The translations under genes and the position numbers were made by a program. The notes under the pieces are model-generated. The model searched no databases. It was not told the DNA's origin and was given only the letters and a program-made list of their open reading frames with translations. Shown here in pieces: positions 1 to 5,379 of a DNA stretch of 12,972 bases (position 1 is the stretch's first letter; each line of letters starts with the position of its first letter). The stretch spans positions 1-12,972 of the forward strand of contig JAWDMK010000019.1 of the NCBI GenBank assembly GCA_046536675.1, given 5' to 3'. Origin of the DNA: JAGDYD01 sp046536675 (lineage in GTDB: Archaea; Micrarchaeota; Micrarchaeia; Micrarchaeales; CABMGC01).

Positions 1-803
1 CCCTTGCCCTCTGATTTTGCAGTTTCCACTATCTGTTTGGTTGCAGCATGTATCATATGTTTTAATTGTAGCAATGTTTTCCTTGCAATCTGCCTTTTCT
101 GTTTGCTTGTCTTTATGCCTGCAGTTGCAAGTATGCTCTGCTTTTTTGCAATTTCTTTGTTTCTATATCTTTCTATTGCACTAGCCTTACCTCCTGAATA
201 TAATATCGACTTGTTGCCGTCATACACGGCAGCAAGATTTCTTACGCCCAGGTCTATATAGAGATTTTCTTTAGGTTCTTCAGCTTTAGGTTCATTAATC
301 TCTATAACAATTGATGCATACCACTTGTCTCTCTTATACAATTCAACATATTTCACTGCGCCTTCATATCTCAGTTTAGGCACTTTAAGATCAATGTGTG
401 ATATGCCCTTTTCTTCCCTATACTGCATTGACATAGGGAAAGTCATCTTATCTTCCTTTAGTGTTATCTGCTGCGATTTGATTGGTATTACCCAAGGAGT
501 ATCTTTTTTGTGATATCTTGGAAACTTTGCATTTTTATCCTTCTTGTAGAGCTTCAAGAATGATTTTATCGCTCCATCAACTTTTTGCAGTACACCCTGT
601 GCGGTTTGCGATGGCAGCAGTTTGTATAGCTTATTGTACTTCAGCAAGTTGCACAAGTCGTGGTAGAAATATAATTTGCCTTCTTTTTGGTATCTTTGTT
701 TTACTAAATATAGAGCATAATTATAAAGGCCGTTAGTTATCTTTGAAAGGTTCTCTAGCGTTGCATAATCCCCTTCTACTTTTACAACCTGAGTTAATTT
801 CAT
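1..803 (-). CDS. tnpB: TnpB-type RNA-guided nuclease / IS605 OrfB (3' end outside window)
   Basis: The minus-strand frame is open from ATG at 803 to the window edge: 267 codons with no stop, so the C-terminal part lies outside. TnpB proteins are RNA-guided nucleases of IS200/IS605 elements and ancestors of Cas12. The N-terminal part (about 1-175) fits the family's WED/REC region, including KFPRYHKK (93-100) and a segment from about 150 resembling its beta-strand KYVELYKRDKWYASI. The RuvC-I motif YIDLGVRNLAAVYD follows, with presumed catalytic D184, then a basic helical stretch to 267. RuvC-II/III residues and the zinc finger cannot be seen. No TnpA is visible. The start is supported by GTGAG just upstream and by a TATA box in the palindrome at 834-851. 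Any guide (omega) RNA would lie beyond position 1. Whether the element is active is unknown. Confidence 0.88.
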   Translation of the reverse strand, partial: MKLTQVVKVEGDYATLENLSKITNGLYNYALYLVKQRYQKEGKLYFYHDLCNLLKYNKLYKLLPSQTAQGVLQKVDGAIKSFLKLYKKDKNAKFPRYHKKDTPWVIPIKSQQITLKEDKMTFPMSMQYREEKGISHIDLKVPKLRYEGAVKYVELYKRDKWYASIVIEINEPKAEEPKENLYIDLGVRNLAAVYDGNKSILYSGGKASAIERYRNKEIAKKQSILATAGIKTSKQKRQIARKTLLQLKHMIHAATKQIVETAKSEGK

Positions 804-833
804 TTATCTCACTACCATTTTGTATACTTCAAT

Positions 834-851
834 ACAAATTTATAAATTTGT
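834..851. repeat. Perfect 18-bp palindrome containing the presumed tnpB TATA box
   Basis: ACAAATTTATAAATTTGT is perfectly self-complementary and has TTTATAAA at its centre. The centre lies about 39 bp from the tnpB ATG, so a transcript starting 26 bp downstream would have a leader of about 13 nt. The symmetry could make the box bidirectional or an operator; both roles are inference. Confidence 0.6.
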
Positions 852-871
852 CGGTGCACTCCGCATTTCAT

Positions 872-891
872 CCCACGAATAAATTCGTGGG
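872..891. repeat. Perfect hairpin near the tnpB 5' side, candidate IS end
   Basis: The 20-bp sequence CCCACGAATAAATTCGTGGG is a perfect 9-bp inverted repeat around AA. Subterminal hairpins are the recognition structures of IS200/IS605 ends. The minus-strand context (AAGCCCAC, then GTGGGATGAAA after the stem) resembles the ends of archaeal and bacterial TnpB elements. It lies about 70 bp upstream of tnpB and 80 bp from the tRNA-Lys gene. It may be this element's left end or a residual end of a neighbouring copy; the exact transposon boundary cannot be fixed. Confidence 0.55.
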
Positions 892-939
892 CTTTCTGCT
901 TTGCATTCTGTAATTTTATTATACCTTCAACTTATATAA

Positions 940-949
940 ACTTATAAAC
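940..949 (+). promoter_or_regulatory. TATA box of tRNA-Lys
   Basis: ACTTATAAAC is centred about 27 bp before the tRNA 5' end at 972, the expected archaeal TBP spacing. A second A+T-rich TATA-like sequence (TTATATAAA) lies immediately upstream. Confidence 0.6.
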
Positions 950-971
950 TTTAACTGTATTTATTTTTTGA

Positions 972-1046
972 GGGCCCGTAACTCAGCTTGGCCAGAGTGG
1001 CTGGCTTTTAACCAGCAAGTCAGGGGTTCAAATCCCCTCGGGCCCG
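972..1046 (+). tRNA. tRNA-Lys, anticodon UUU
   Basis: The cloverleaf is complete: acceptor GGGCCCG (972-978) pairs with CGGGCCC (1039-1045), discriminator G1046. The D-stem is ACTC/GAGT. The anticodon stem GCTGG/CCAGC (1000-1004, 1012-1016) encloses loop CTTTTAA with anticodon TTT at 1007-1009. The T-stem AGGGG/CCCCT encloses TTCAAAT. There is no intron and CCA is not encoded (GCCT follows). The gene is convergent with, and ten bases from, the lysyl-tRNA synthetase gene. Confidence 0.96.
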
Positions 1047-1048
1047 CC

Positions 1049-1053
1049 TTTTT
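1049..1053 (+). terminator. Oligo-T terminator after tRNA-Lys
   Basis: Five consecutive T residues follow the tRNA within three bases, in the short gap before the convergent lysS stop codon. Archaeal RNA polymerase terminates at such T tracts. The assignment is by position and composition only. Confidence 0.45.
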
Positions 1054-1056
1054 ATG

Positions 1057-2502
1057 CTACTTTGTTTCGTTTGGCTTAACTGTAGGGAAAAGTATTACCT
1101 CTTTTATCGAAGGCGTATTAGTAAAGATCATGACAAGCCTGTCTACTCCTATTCCAATGCCTGCTGTTGGCGGCATGCCATATTCTATCGCTTCTAAGAA
1201 GTCTTCATCGCTTGGGGGTGCCTCCGGGTCCCCTTTTCTTCTCTCAGCATCTTGCTCTTCAAACTTCCTTCTCTGTTCTATAGGGTCTGTAAGCTCAGAG
1301 TAAGAATTTGCAAGCTCTTTGCCATCTATAAACAGCTCAAACCTCTCGCTTAACAATTTGTTACCCCTCTTATCCTTTGTTAACGGGCACATATATGCTG
1401 GGTAGTCTAAGACAAACGTTGGATCTTTTATATCTGGTTTTATATACTTGTCAAACAATGCATCTGCAACATGGTATGCGTTTTGCACAGGTGTTTTAAG
1501 CTCTTCCTTCTTAATTATCTCCTTGGCATTTTCATCAGTAATGGTGCTTACATCTATGCCTGACTTCTTTTTTATTTCGTCAACAAAATAAACCTTTTTG
1601 AACGGCGGCTTAAAATTCAACTTCTTTCCTTGGTAATCTATTTCATATCTGCCATAAAGTTCTTTAGCTAAGCCGCTCAACAGCTCTTCTGTAAGCTTCA
1701 TATAGGTATTATAATCTCCATACGCTTCGTAAAATTCTAGAAGAGTGAATTCAGGATTATGTTCAGCATCTACATCCTCGTTTCTAAAATCTCTTGAGAA
1801 TTCATATACCTTCTCTAGGCCACCTATTATAAGTCGCTTTAGGTAAAGCTCATCAGATATTCTTAGATACATATCAACATCAAGGTAATTGTGATGCGTC
1901 TTGAAAGGCTTTGCAAGAGCCCCACCATAAACAGGCTGCAGGATCGGTGTTTCGACTTCTATATAACCTTTCTTGTTAAGGAAGTTCCGAATATAGTCAA
2001 TAATCCTTGTCCTAGTCCTAAATATATCCCTTACCTTCGGGTTTACTATAAGGTCAAGGTACCTCTTTCTATACCTTATATCTATATCCTTTAATCCGTG
2101 AAACTTCTCCGGCAATGTCCTGAGCGACTTTGCCAATATGGTAATTTCCTTTGCATCAACGCTTATCTCTCCTTTCTTTGTTTTTGTAACAATACCTTTT
2201 ACTCCAATAATATCTCCTATATCAAGAAGCGGCATAAGCTTAATCGTTGCTTCATTCGCAACGCCAACCCTTGCCATTATCTGTATCTTATCTGTAGAAT
2301 CAAGAAGATCATAGAAGTGAAGCTTGCCCATCTCCCTTTCTCTTACTATTCTTCCAGCTACGCTCACCTCTTTACCTTCTAACTCGCCATATTTATCTTT
2401 TATCTCCTTTGCATGGTGCGTCTGCTCGTAGAAGTATGGATACGGCTCTATGCCCATCTCCCTGAGCTTCTTAAGTTTTTCAAGCTTTATCTCGTCTACC
2501 AT
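1057..2502 (-). CDS. lysS: Lysyl-tRNA synthetase, class II
   Basis: This enzyme charges tRNA-Lys with lysine using ATP. In the 481-aa protein, an OB-fold anticodon-binding domain (about 45-124) includes the stretch VAGRIVREREMGKLHFYDL. It is followed by the class II catalytic core. Motif 2 is RDFRNEDVDAEHNPEFT (237-253). Motif 3 is GIGIGVDRLVMI (from 448), with the ATP-binding arginine at 455. Length matches class II LysRS; the class I enzyme used by many archaea is a different fold. ATG at 2502 is preferred over an in-frame GTG at 2511. The promoter TATA at 2531-2539 predicts transcription from about 2509, giving a very short leader to 2502, or none to 2511. The gene is monocistronic and faces tRNA-Lys(UUU). 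Confidence 0.97.
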   Translation of the reverse strand: MVDEIKLEKLKKLREMGIEPYPYFYEQTHHAKEIKDKYGELEGKEVSVAGRIVREREMGKLHFYDLLDSTDKIQIMARVGVANEATIKLMPLLDIGDIIGVKGIVTKTKKGEISVDAKEITILAKSLRTLPEKFHGLKDIDIRYRKRYLDLIVNPKVRDIFRTRTRIIDYIRNFLNKKGYIEVETPILQPVYGGALAKPFKTHHNYLDVDMYLRISDELYLKRLIIGGLEKVYEFSRDFRNEDVDAEHNPEFTLLEFYEAYGDYNTYMKLTEELLSGLAKELYGRYEIDYQGKKLNFKPPFKKVYFVDEIKKKSGIDVSTITDENAKEIIKKEELKTPVQNAYHVADALFDKYIKPDIKDPTFVLDYPAYMCPLTKDKRGNKLLSERFELFIDGKELANSYSELTDPIEQRRKFEEQDAERRKGDPEAPPSDEDFLEAIEYGMPPTAGIGIGVDRLVMIFTNTPSIKEVILFPTVKPNETK

Positions 2503-2530
2503 AGAATTCACAAATTTATGTATTACTTAT

Positions 2531-2539
2531 CTTTTTATT
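2531..2539 (-). promoter_or_regulatory. TATA box of lysS
   Basis: On the minus strand this reads AATAAAAAG. Its centre is about 26 bp upstream of 2509, so it predicts a nearly leaderless lysS mRNA. Assigned by composition and spacing. Confidence 0.5.
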
Positions 2540-2636
2540 TCTTTTATTTCTTTTGCTCTGCAAGAAAGCGAAGACATTGATGCATGTGAGGTATATCTTT
2601 AAATACTTTATTCATTAATTTATTAACTTGAAACCT

Positions 2637-2646
2637 ATTTATAAAG
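2637..2646 (+). promoter_or_regulatory. TATA box of the tRNA-Ser/uS13 operon
   Basis: ATTTATAAAG preceded by GAAACCT (BRE-like) is centred 30 bp before the tRNA-Ser 5' end at 2671. No other convincing promoter lies between the tRNA and uS13, so this one probably drives the tRNA and the ribosomal genes together. Confidence 0.65.
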
Positions 2647-2708
2647 GTTTTCAGGCAAATAATTAAATATGCCAGGGTGGCGGAATCCGGTAACGCGTAC
2701 GCCTGGAG

Positions 2709-2719
2709 ATAAACCTGCA
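2709..2719 (+). other. 11-nt tRNA intron at canonical position 37/38
   Basis: ATAAACCTGCA interrupts the anticodon loop after G37. A fold with outer stem TACGC/GCGTA, 3' bulge CAA, a four-step helix CTGG/CCTG with one U-U mismatch, and 5' AGA places both cuts after the second bulge base. This is a relaxed bulge-helix-bulge or bulge-helix-loop. Excision yields a standard 7-nt loop. Confidence 0.85.
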
Positions 2720-2753
2720 AGCGTATGGCTCTTCTGAGCCTTCTGGGTTCAAA

Positions 2754-2766
2754 AGGTCTCTGAAAA
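2754..2766 (+). other. 13-nt tRNA intron at noncanonical position 59/60 (T-loop)
   Basis: AGGTCTCTGAAAA interrupts the T-loop. Outside it is the T-stem CTGGG/CCCAG. Then TTCA (2748-2751) pairs with TGAA (2761-2764), flanked by the 3-nt bulges AAA and AAT. Cutting after the second base of each bulge removes exactly this 13-mer and leaves TTCAAAT. This matches the archaeal bulge-helix-bulge substrate rule. Confidence 0.88.
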
Positions 2767-2792
2767 TCCCAGCCCTGGCGATTGGTGAGCTA

Positions 2793-3356
2793 ATGAGTGA
2801 TGGAAAAGCCCAAGCGAATGAGGCAAAGCAGCAAAAAAGAGAGGAGAAGAAGGAAGAAGCAAGCATAGTGAGAATTGCAGGCAGAGACATTAATGGTAAT
2901 TTTAAAATTGTAAAGGCACTTATGCAGATAAAAGGCATTGGCAACACAATGGCCGAGGCTATAGCCAATGTTGCAGAGGAGAAGTTTGGCATTGATAAGT
3001 CGGCAAGGATAGGCATGCTTCCAGAGGATAAGGTAAGCAATCTTGAAGCTATAATGAAGAATCCGTTAAAGTTTGGCTTGCCTGAGTACCTTCTCAATAG
3101 GCGCAAGGATAGGGAGACTGGAGAGAGTATGCACCTTATAGGAAGCGATCTGACAGTGAGGGTAAGGCAGGATATCGATTATGACATAAAGATCCAGACA
3201 TGGCGTGGCTTTAGGCACCAATACGGACAGAAGGTGCGTGGCCAGAGAACTAGATCTACAGGAAGAACAGGCGCAACTGTGGGAGTAACAAAGAAGGCTG
3301 CTGAGCAGGCCAAGAAGGCGGCTGAGCAGCAACAGGAAAAGAAGGAGAAAAAGTGA
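2793..3356 (+). CDS. rps13: 30S ribosomal protein uS13 (S13)
   Basis: uS13 sits in the 30S head and contacts the 50S subunit and tRNA. The 187-aa product has the family core VRIAGRDINGNFKIVKALMQIKGIG (positions 26-50, helix-two-turn-helix start) and the basic C-terminal signature RGFRHQYGQKVRGQRTRSTGR (138-158). An unusual Lys/Glu/Ala-rich N-terminal extension of about 24 residues and a KKAAEQ-type C-terminal tail make it longer than the usual archaeal protein of about 150 aa. The ATG at 2793 is preceded by GGTGAG (2784-2789), a Shine-Dalgarno-like match. It is the first protein gene after tRNA-Ser, presumably co-transcribed with it, and four bases separate it from uS4. Confidence 0.97.
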   Translation: MSDGKAQANEAKQQKREEKKEEASIVRIAGRDINGNFKIVKALMQIKGIGNTMAEAIANVAEEKFGIDKSARIGMLPEDKVSNLEAIMKNPLKFGLPEYLLNRRKDRETGESMHLIGSDLTVRVRQDIDYDIKIQTWRGFRHQYGQKVRGQRTRSTGRTGATVGVTKKAAEQAKKAAEQQQEKKEKK

Positions 3357-3360
3357 TTGA

Positions 3361-3948
3361 ATGGGTGCACCAAGAAGGCTAAGGAAGAAATTCGAAAAAC
3401 CAACACTTATGTGGGATAGGCAGAGAATTGAAGAGGAGCATGCGCTTGTTGAAAAATATGGTCTAAGAAATTTAAAAGAGCTTTGGAAGGCTTCAACAGA
3501 ACTTAGGCGCATAAGAAAGAATGTAAAAGAACTTTTTTCAGGTGCAGCAAGCGAGGAAAAGGGCAAACAGATCATAGGTAGGCTTGCTAGATATGGTATA
3601 GTGAAAAGTGATGCGACGCTCGACGACCTTCTAATATTAACTCCAGAAGCTTTCCTTGAGAGGCGCTTACAAACAGTTGTATTTAAGAAAGGGCTTGCAA
3701 AAACAATAAAGCAGGCTAGGCAGCTAATAACACATGGCTTTATAGCAATAAACGGCAGAAAGGTTACTGCACCAAGCTACCTGGTTAAGCTTGAAGAAGA
3801 AAAGGGTATAGGCTATTACAAGCCTTTTAATATAGAGCACAATATACTTTCTTCTGAGCCACGCTCAGCATCTATGGGCGAAAAAGCTTCTAGCGAGGCT
3901 GAGCAGCAAGAGGAAGAGGCAGAAGAGAGTGAAGGAGAAGCATCGTAG
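3361..3948 (+). CDS. rps4: 30S ribosomal protein uS4 (S4)
   Basis: uS4 is a primary 16S rRNA-binding protein that nucleates 30S body assembly. The 195-aa product begins with the archaeal signature MGAPRRLRKKFEKPTLMWD. It carries the S4 RNA-binding domain at about 101-145, including RRLQTVVFKKGLAKTIKQAR and HGFIAINGRKV. Residues from about 165 to the end form an acidic Ser/Glu/Ala tail, an addition beyond the folded core. The ATG lies four bases after the uS13 TGA; the junction AAGTGATTGAATG overlaps a weak Shine-Dalgarno-like GTGAT with the stop. The gene is the middle one of uS13-uS4-uS11. Confidence 0.97.
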   Translation: MGAPRRLRKKFEKPTLMWDRQRIEEEHALVEKYGLRNLKELWKASTELRRIRKNVKELFSGAASEEKGKQIIGRLARYGIVKSDATLDDLLILTPEAFLERRLQTVVFKKGLAKTIKQARQLITHGFIAINGRKVTAPSYLVKLEEEKGIGYYKPFNIEHNILSSEPRSASMGEKASSEAEQQEEEAEESEGEAS

Positions 3949-3956
3949 GTGTTTTT

Positions 3957-4457
3957 ATGGCAGCAAAAAAAGAGGCACAAGCTCAAGCGGCAAAAGAGGA
4001 GAAGAAATCAAAGAAGGAAGAGATATCATATGAAACAGAGGTAATGCTAGCCCAGCAGAAACACAAGCCGAAGGGTATAAGGTGGGGTGTTGCTCATATT
4101 TATTCTTCTAAGAATGATACAATAATAACGCTTACAGATCTATCTGGTGCGGAAACAATAGCTGTAGGAAGCGGTGGAATGGTTGTTGATGCAGACCATG
4201 AAGAAGGCACACCATACGCAGCAATGCAAGCAGCTTACAAGGTTGCAGCAACTGCAATAGAGAAAGGAATAACCCACATTAATATAAAGATTAGAGCACC
4301 TGGTGGACATGGCTCAAAAACACCGGGTCCCGGTGCACAAGCGGTTGTTAGGGCACTTGCAAGAAGTGGTTTTAAGATAGGCAGCATCGAAGATGTTACT
4401 CCAATACCAACCGACACAACAAAGAGACCTGGTGGCAGAAGAGGAAGAAGAGTTTAA
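3957..4457 (+). CDS. rps11: 30S ribosomal protein uS11 (S11)
   Basis: uS11 lies on the 30S platform next to the mRNA exit site. The 166-aa product contains WGVAHIYSSKNDTIITLTD (43-61), a core from 112 containing RAPGGHGSKTPGPGAQAVVR, and the basic C-terminus TTKRPGGRRGRRV, all diagnostic. An Ala/Lys/Glu-rich N-terminal extension of about 35 residues makes it longer than typical archaeal uS11 (about 130 aa). The uS4 stop is fused to the ribosome-binding site: TAGGTG-TTTTT-ATG. The usual archaeal next gene, RNA polymerase subunit D, is not here; a convergent gene begins 16 bases downstream, so the operon ends at uS11. Confidence 0.97.
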   Translation: MAAKKEAQAQAAKEEKKSKKEEISYETEVMLAQQKHKPKGIRWGVAHIYSSKNDTIITLTDLSGAETIAVGSGGMVVDADHEEGTPYAAMQAAYKVAATAIEKGITHINIKIRAPGGHGSKTPGPGAQAVVRALARSGFKIGSIEDVTPIPTDTTKRPGGRRGRRV

Positions 4458-4475
4458 TTCTTTTTACACTTTTTC
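4458..4475 (+). terminator. T-rich terminator after uS11
   Basis: Two T tracts (TTCTTTTT and TTTTTC) fill the short gap between the convergent stops of uS11 and the lipid kinase. On the plus strand they fit an archaeal oligo-T terminator. No hairpin is seen. Confidence 0.45.
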
Positions 4476-5379
4476 AAATATAGAGGAGAAACAGCAGTAT
4501 AGAGAGTATAATTGGCACCATAAGGTTGTCGTCTATTTTTATTCCCCAACTTTCAACGAATGCAGCAATAAGTGCAACAGGAAGTGCATATAAGCCAATA
4601 AAGGGATAACTCACAGCAAATACTGCGAAAAAATATGCTGATGATCCCTCAACGCTCTTCTCTCTATTGTAGAATATTCTATGCTTGCCAAACTTTACTC
4701 CAACGATTGTGGCTAAAGGGTCGCCTATAAATATGGCAGCAAGTACCGCTATCAAAAAGTTTCTTGAAAAGATAAAGCCCATCGCAAGCAATGCACCAAG
4801 CGCAAGCCATATCGCTCCTGAGCCGAAGTATGTATTCTTCCTCTCGAATTTATAAAGCATTCTAGAAAATTTGCCCTTTGAGATTATTGTGTAACTCCCT
4901 AGTATAAAGCCCATAATTATAAGTGCAACTATTAATTGCCTTGGATCAGGAAGAAGCGCTGCGAAAGAGATTATAGCTATGCCTATAATAAGATGAACAA
5001 CATCCCTACTAATCTCAAGCCTCTTGTTCTCCTTTTTGTTTTCACTCTTTTCAATAAGCTTGAGCATACTTGGCATAACCCCAAGAAAGCCGCTCTGAGC
5101 TAATAAAATGCCACTTTTGCTGAATGGCAGGGCAACAAGTAGCAATATGCTAAAAACAATACCTTTTTTGCTTCCATAGTTAGTTGCAAGCAGGTTAAAG
5201 AGGAGCAAAAGCGAGAGATATAAAATAGCCTCTATGCCCCTACTCTCTATTTCAAACAGAATAAATCCCAAAGCGAGGAAGAGATAGATACTTAAATTAA
5301 ATTTAGAAAACGATTTTATGTCTAAGTATAATTTATATATTAGAAGTAATGCAAATACCAGCAATAGAAAAAATGTCAT
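4474..5379 (-). CDS. Polytopic CTP-dependent lipid kinase-like protein (dolichol/phytol/DGK1 kinase family)
   Basis: The 301-aa protein is very hydrophobic, with many predicted membrane helices from residue 1 onward and a charged loop at about 107-124. Its C-terminal half has motifs shared by the SEC59/dolichol kinase, phytol kinase and DGK1 group: ERKNTYFGSGAIW (179-191), GDPLATIVG (219-227), KSVEGSSAYF (241-250) and ESWGIKIDDNLMVP (276-289). Family members phosphorylate polyprenols, phytol or diacylglycerol using CTP (some UTP). In an archaeon a role with dolichol-type or archaeal lipid precursors is likely, but the substrate cannot be read from sequence. The ATG overlaps the stop of the upstream ATPase gene (ATGA), so the two are translationally coupled. 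Confidence 0.8.
   Translation of the reverse strand: MTFFLLLVFALLLIYKLYLDIKSFSKFNLSIYLFLALGFILFEIESRGIEAILYLSLLLLFNLLATNYGSKKGIVFSILLLVALPFSKSGILLAQSGFLGVMPSMLKLIEKSENKKENKRLEISRDVVHLIIGIAIISFAALLPDPRQLIVALIIMGFILGSYTIISKGKFSRMLYKFERKNTYFGSGAIWLALGALLAMGFIFSRNFLIAVLAAIFIGDPLATIVGVKFGKHRIFYNREKSVEGSSAYFFAVFAVSYPFIGLYALPVALIAAFVESWGIKIDDNLMVPIILSILLFLLYI

Larger units (their letters stand above)
2671..2780 (+). tRNA. tRNA-Ser, anticodon GGA, with two introns
   Basis: Acceptor GCCAGGG (2671-2677) pairs with CCCTGGC (2773-2779), discriminator G2780 as in serine tRNAs. The D-stem is GCG/CGC (2680-2682, 2694-2696). The anticodon stem TACGC/GCGTA (2698-2702, 2721-2725) encloses 18 nt instead of 7. 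Removing 2709-2719 gives loop CTGGAGA with anticodon GGA. The long variable arm GGCTC-TTCT-GAGCC (2727-2740) identifies a class II tRNA. The T-stem CTGGG/CCCAG (2743-2747, 2768-2772) encloses 20 nt; removing 2754-2766 restores TTCAAAT, identical to the tRNA-Lys T-loop here. The mature tRNA would be 86 nt without CCA, which is not encoded. The uS13 ATG follows 12 nt after the discriminator. Confidence 0.93.

Noticed and set aside
61..120. Apparent -1 frameshift in tnpB around the TTTT run at 95-98
   Set aside because: A second, base-by-base reverse complement showed a copying slip on my part; the frame stays open to the window edge.
4..261. Plus-strand open frame of 85 codons
   Set aside because: It lies antisense to the tnpB coding frame and has no promoter or recognisable product.
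2551..2640. C/D box small RNA between lysS and tRNA-Ser
   Set aside because: A TTGATGCA resembles a C box, but no proper D box or second box pair is found.
2703..2720. Alternative splicing giving an alanine anticodon (TGC or GGC)
   Set aside because: tRNA-Ala has no long variable arm, and those cuts do not fall in the bulges of the folded loop.
2671..2780. tRNA-Leu (long variable arm)
   Set aside because: Discriminator is G, and removing the anticodon-loop intron gives GGA. Leucine tRNAs have discriminator A and none of their anticodons fits the spliced loop.
3066..3575. Minus-strand open frame of 169 codons across uS13/uS4
   Set aside because: It is a shadow of two certain ribosomal protein genes; its Leu/Ser-rich product is what the complement of Lys/Glu-rich codons yields.
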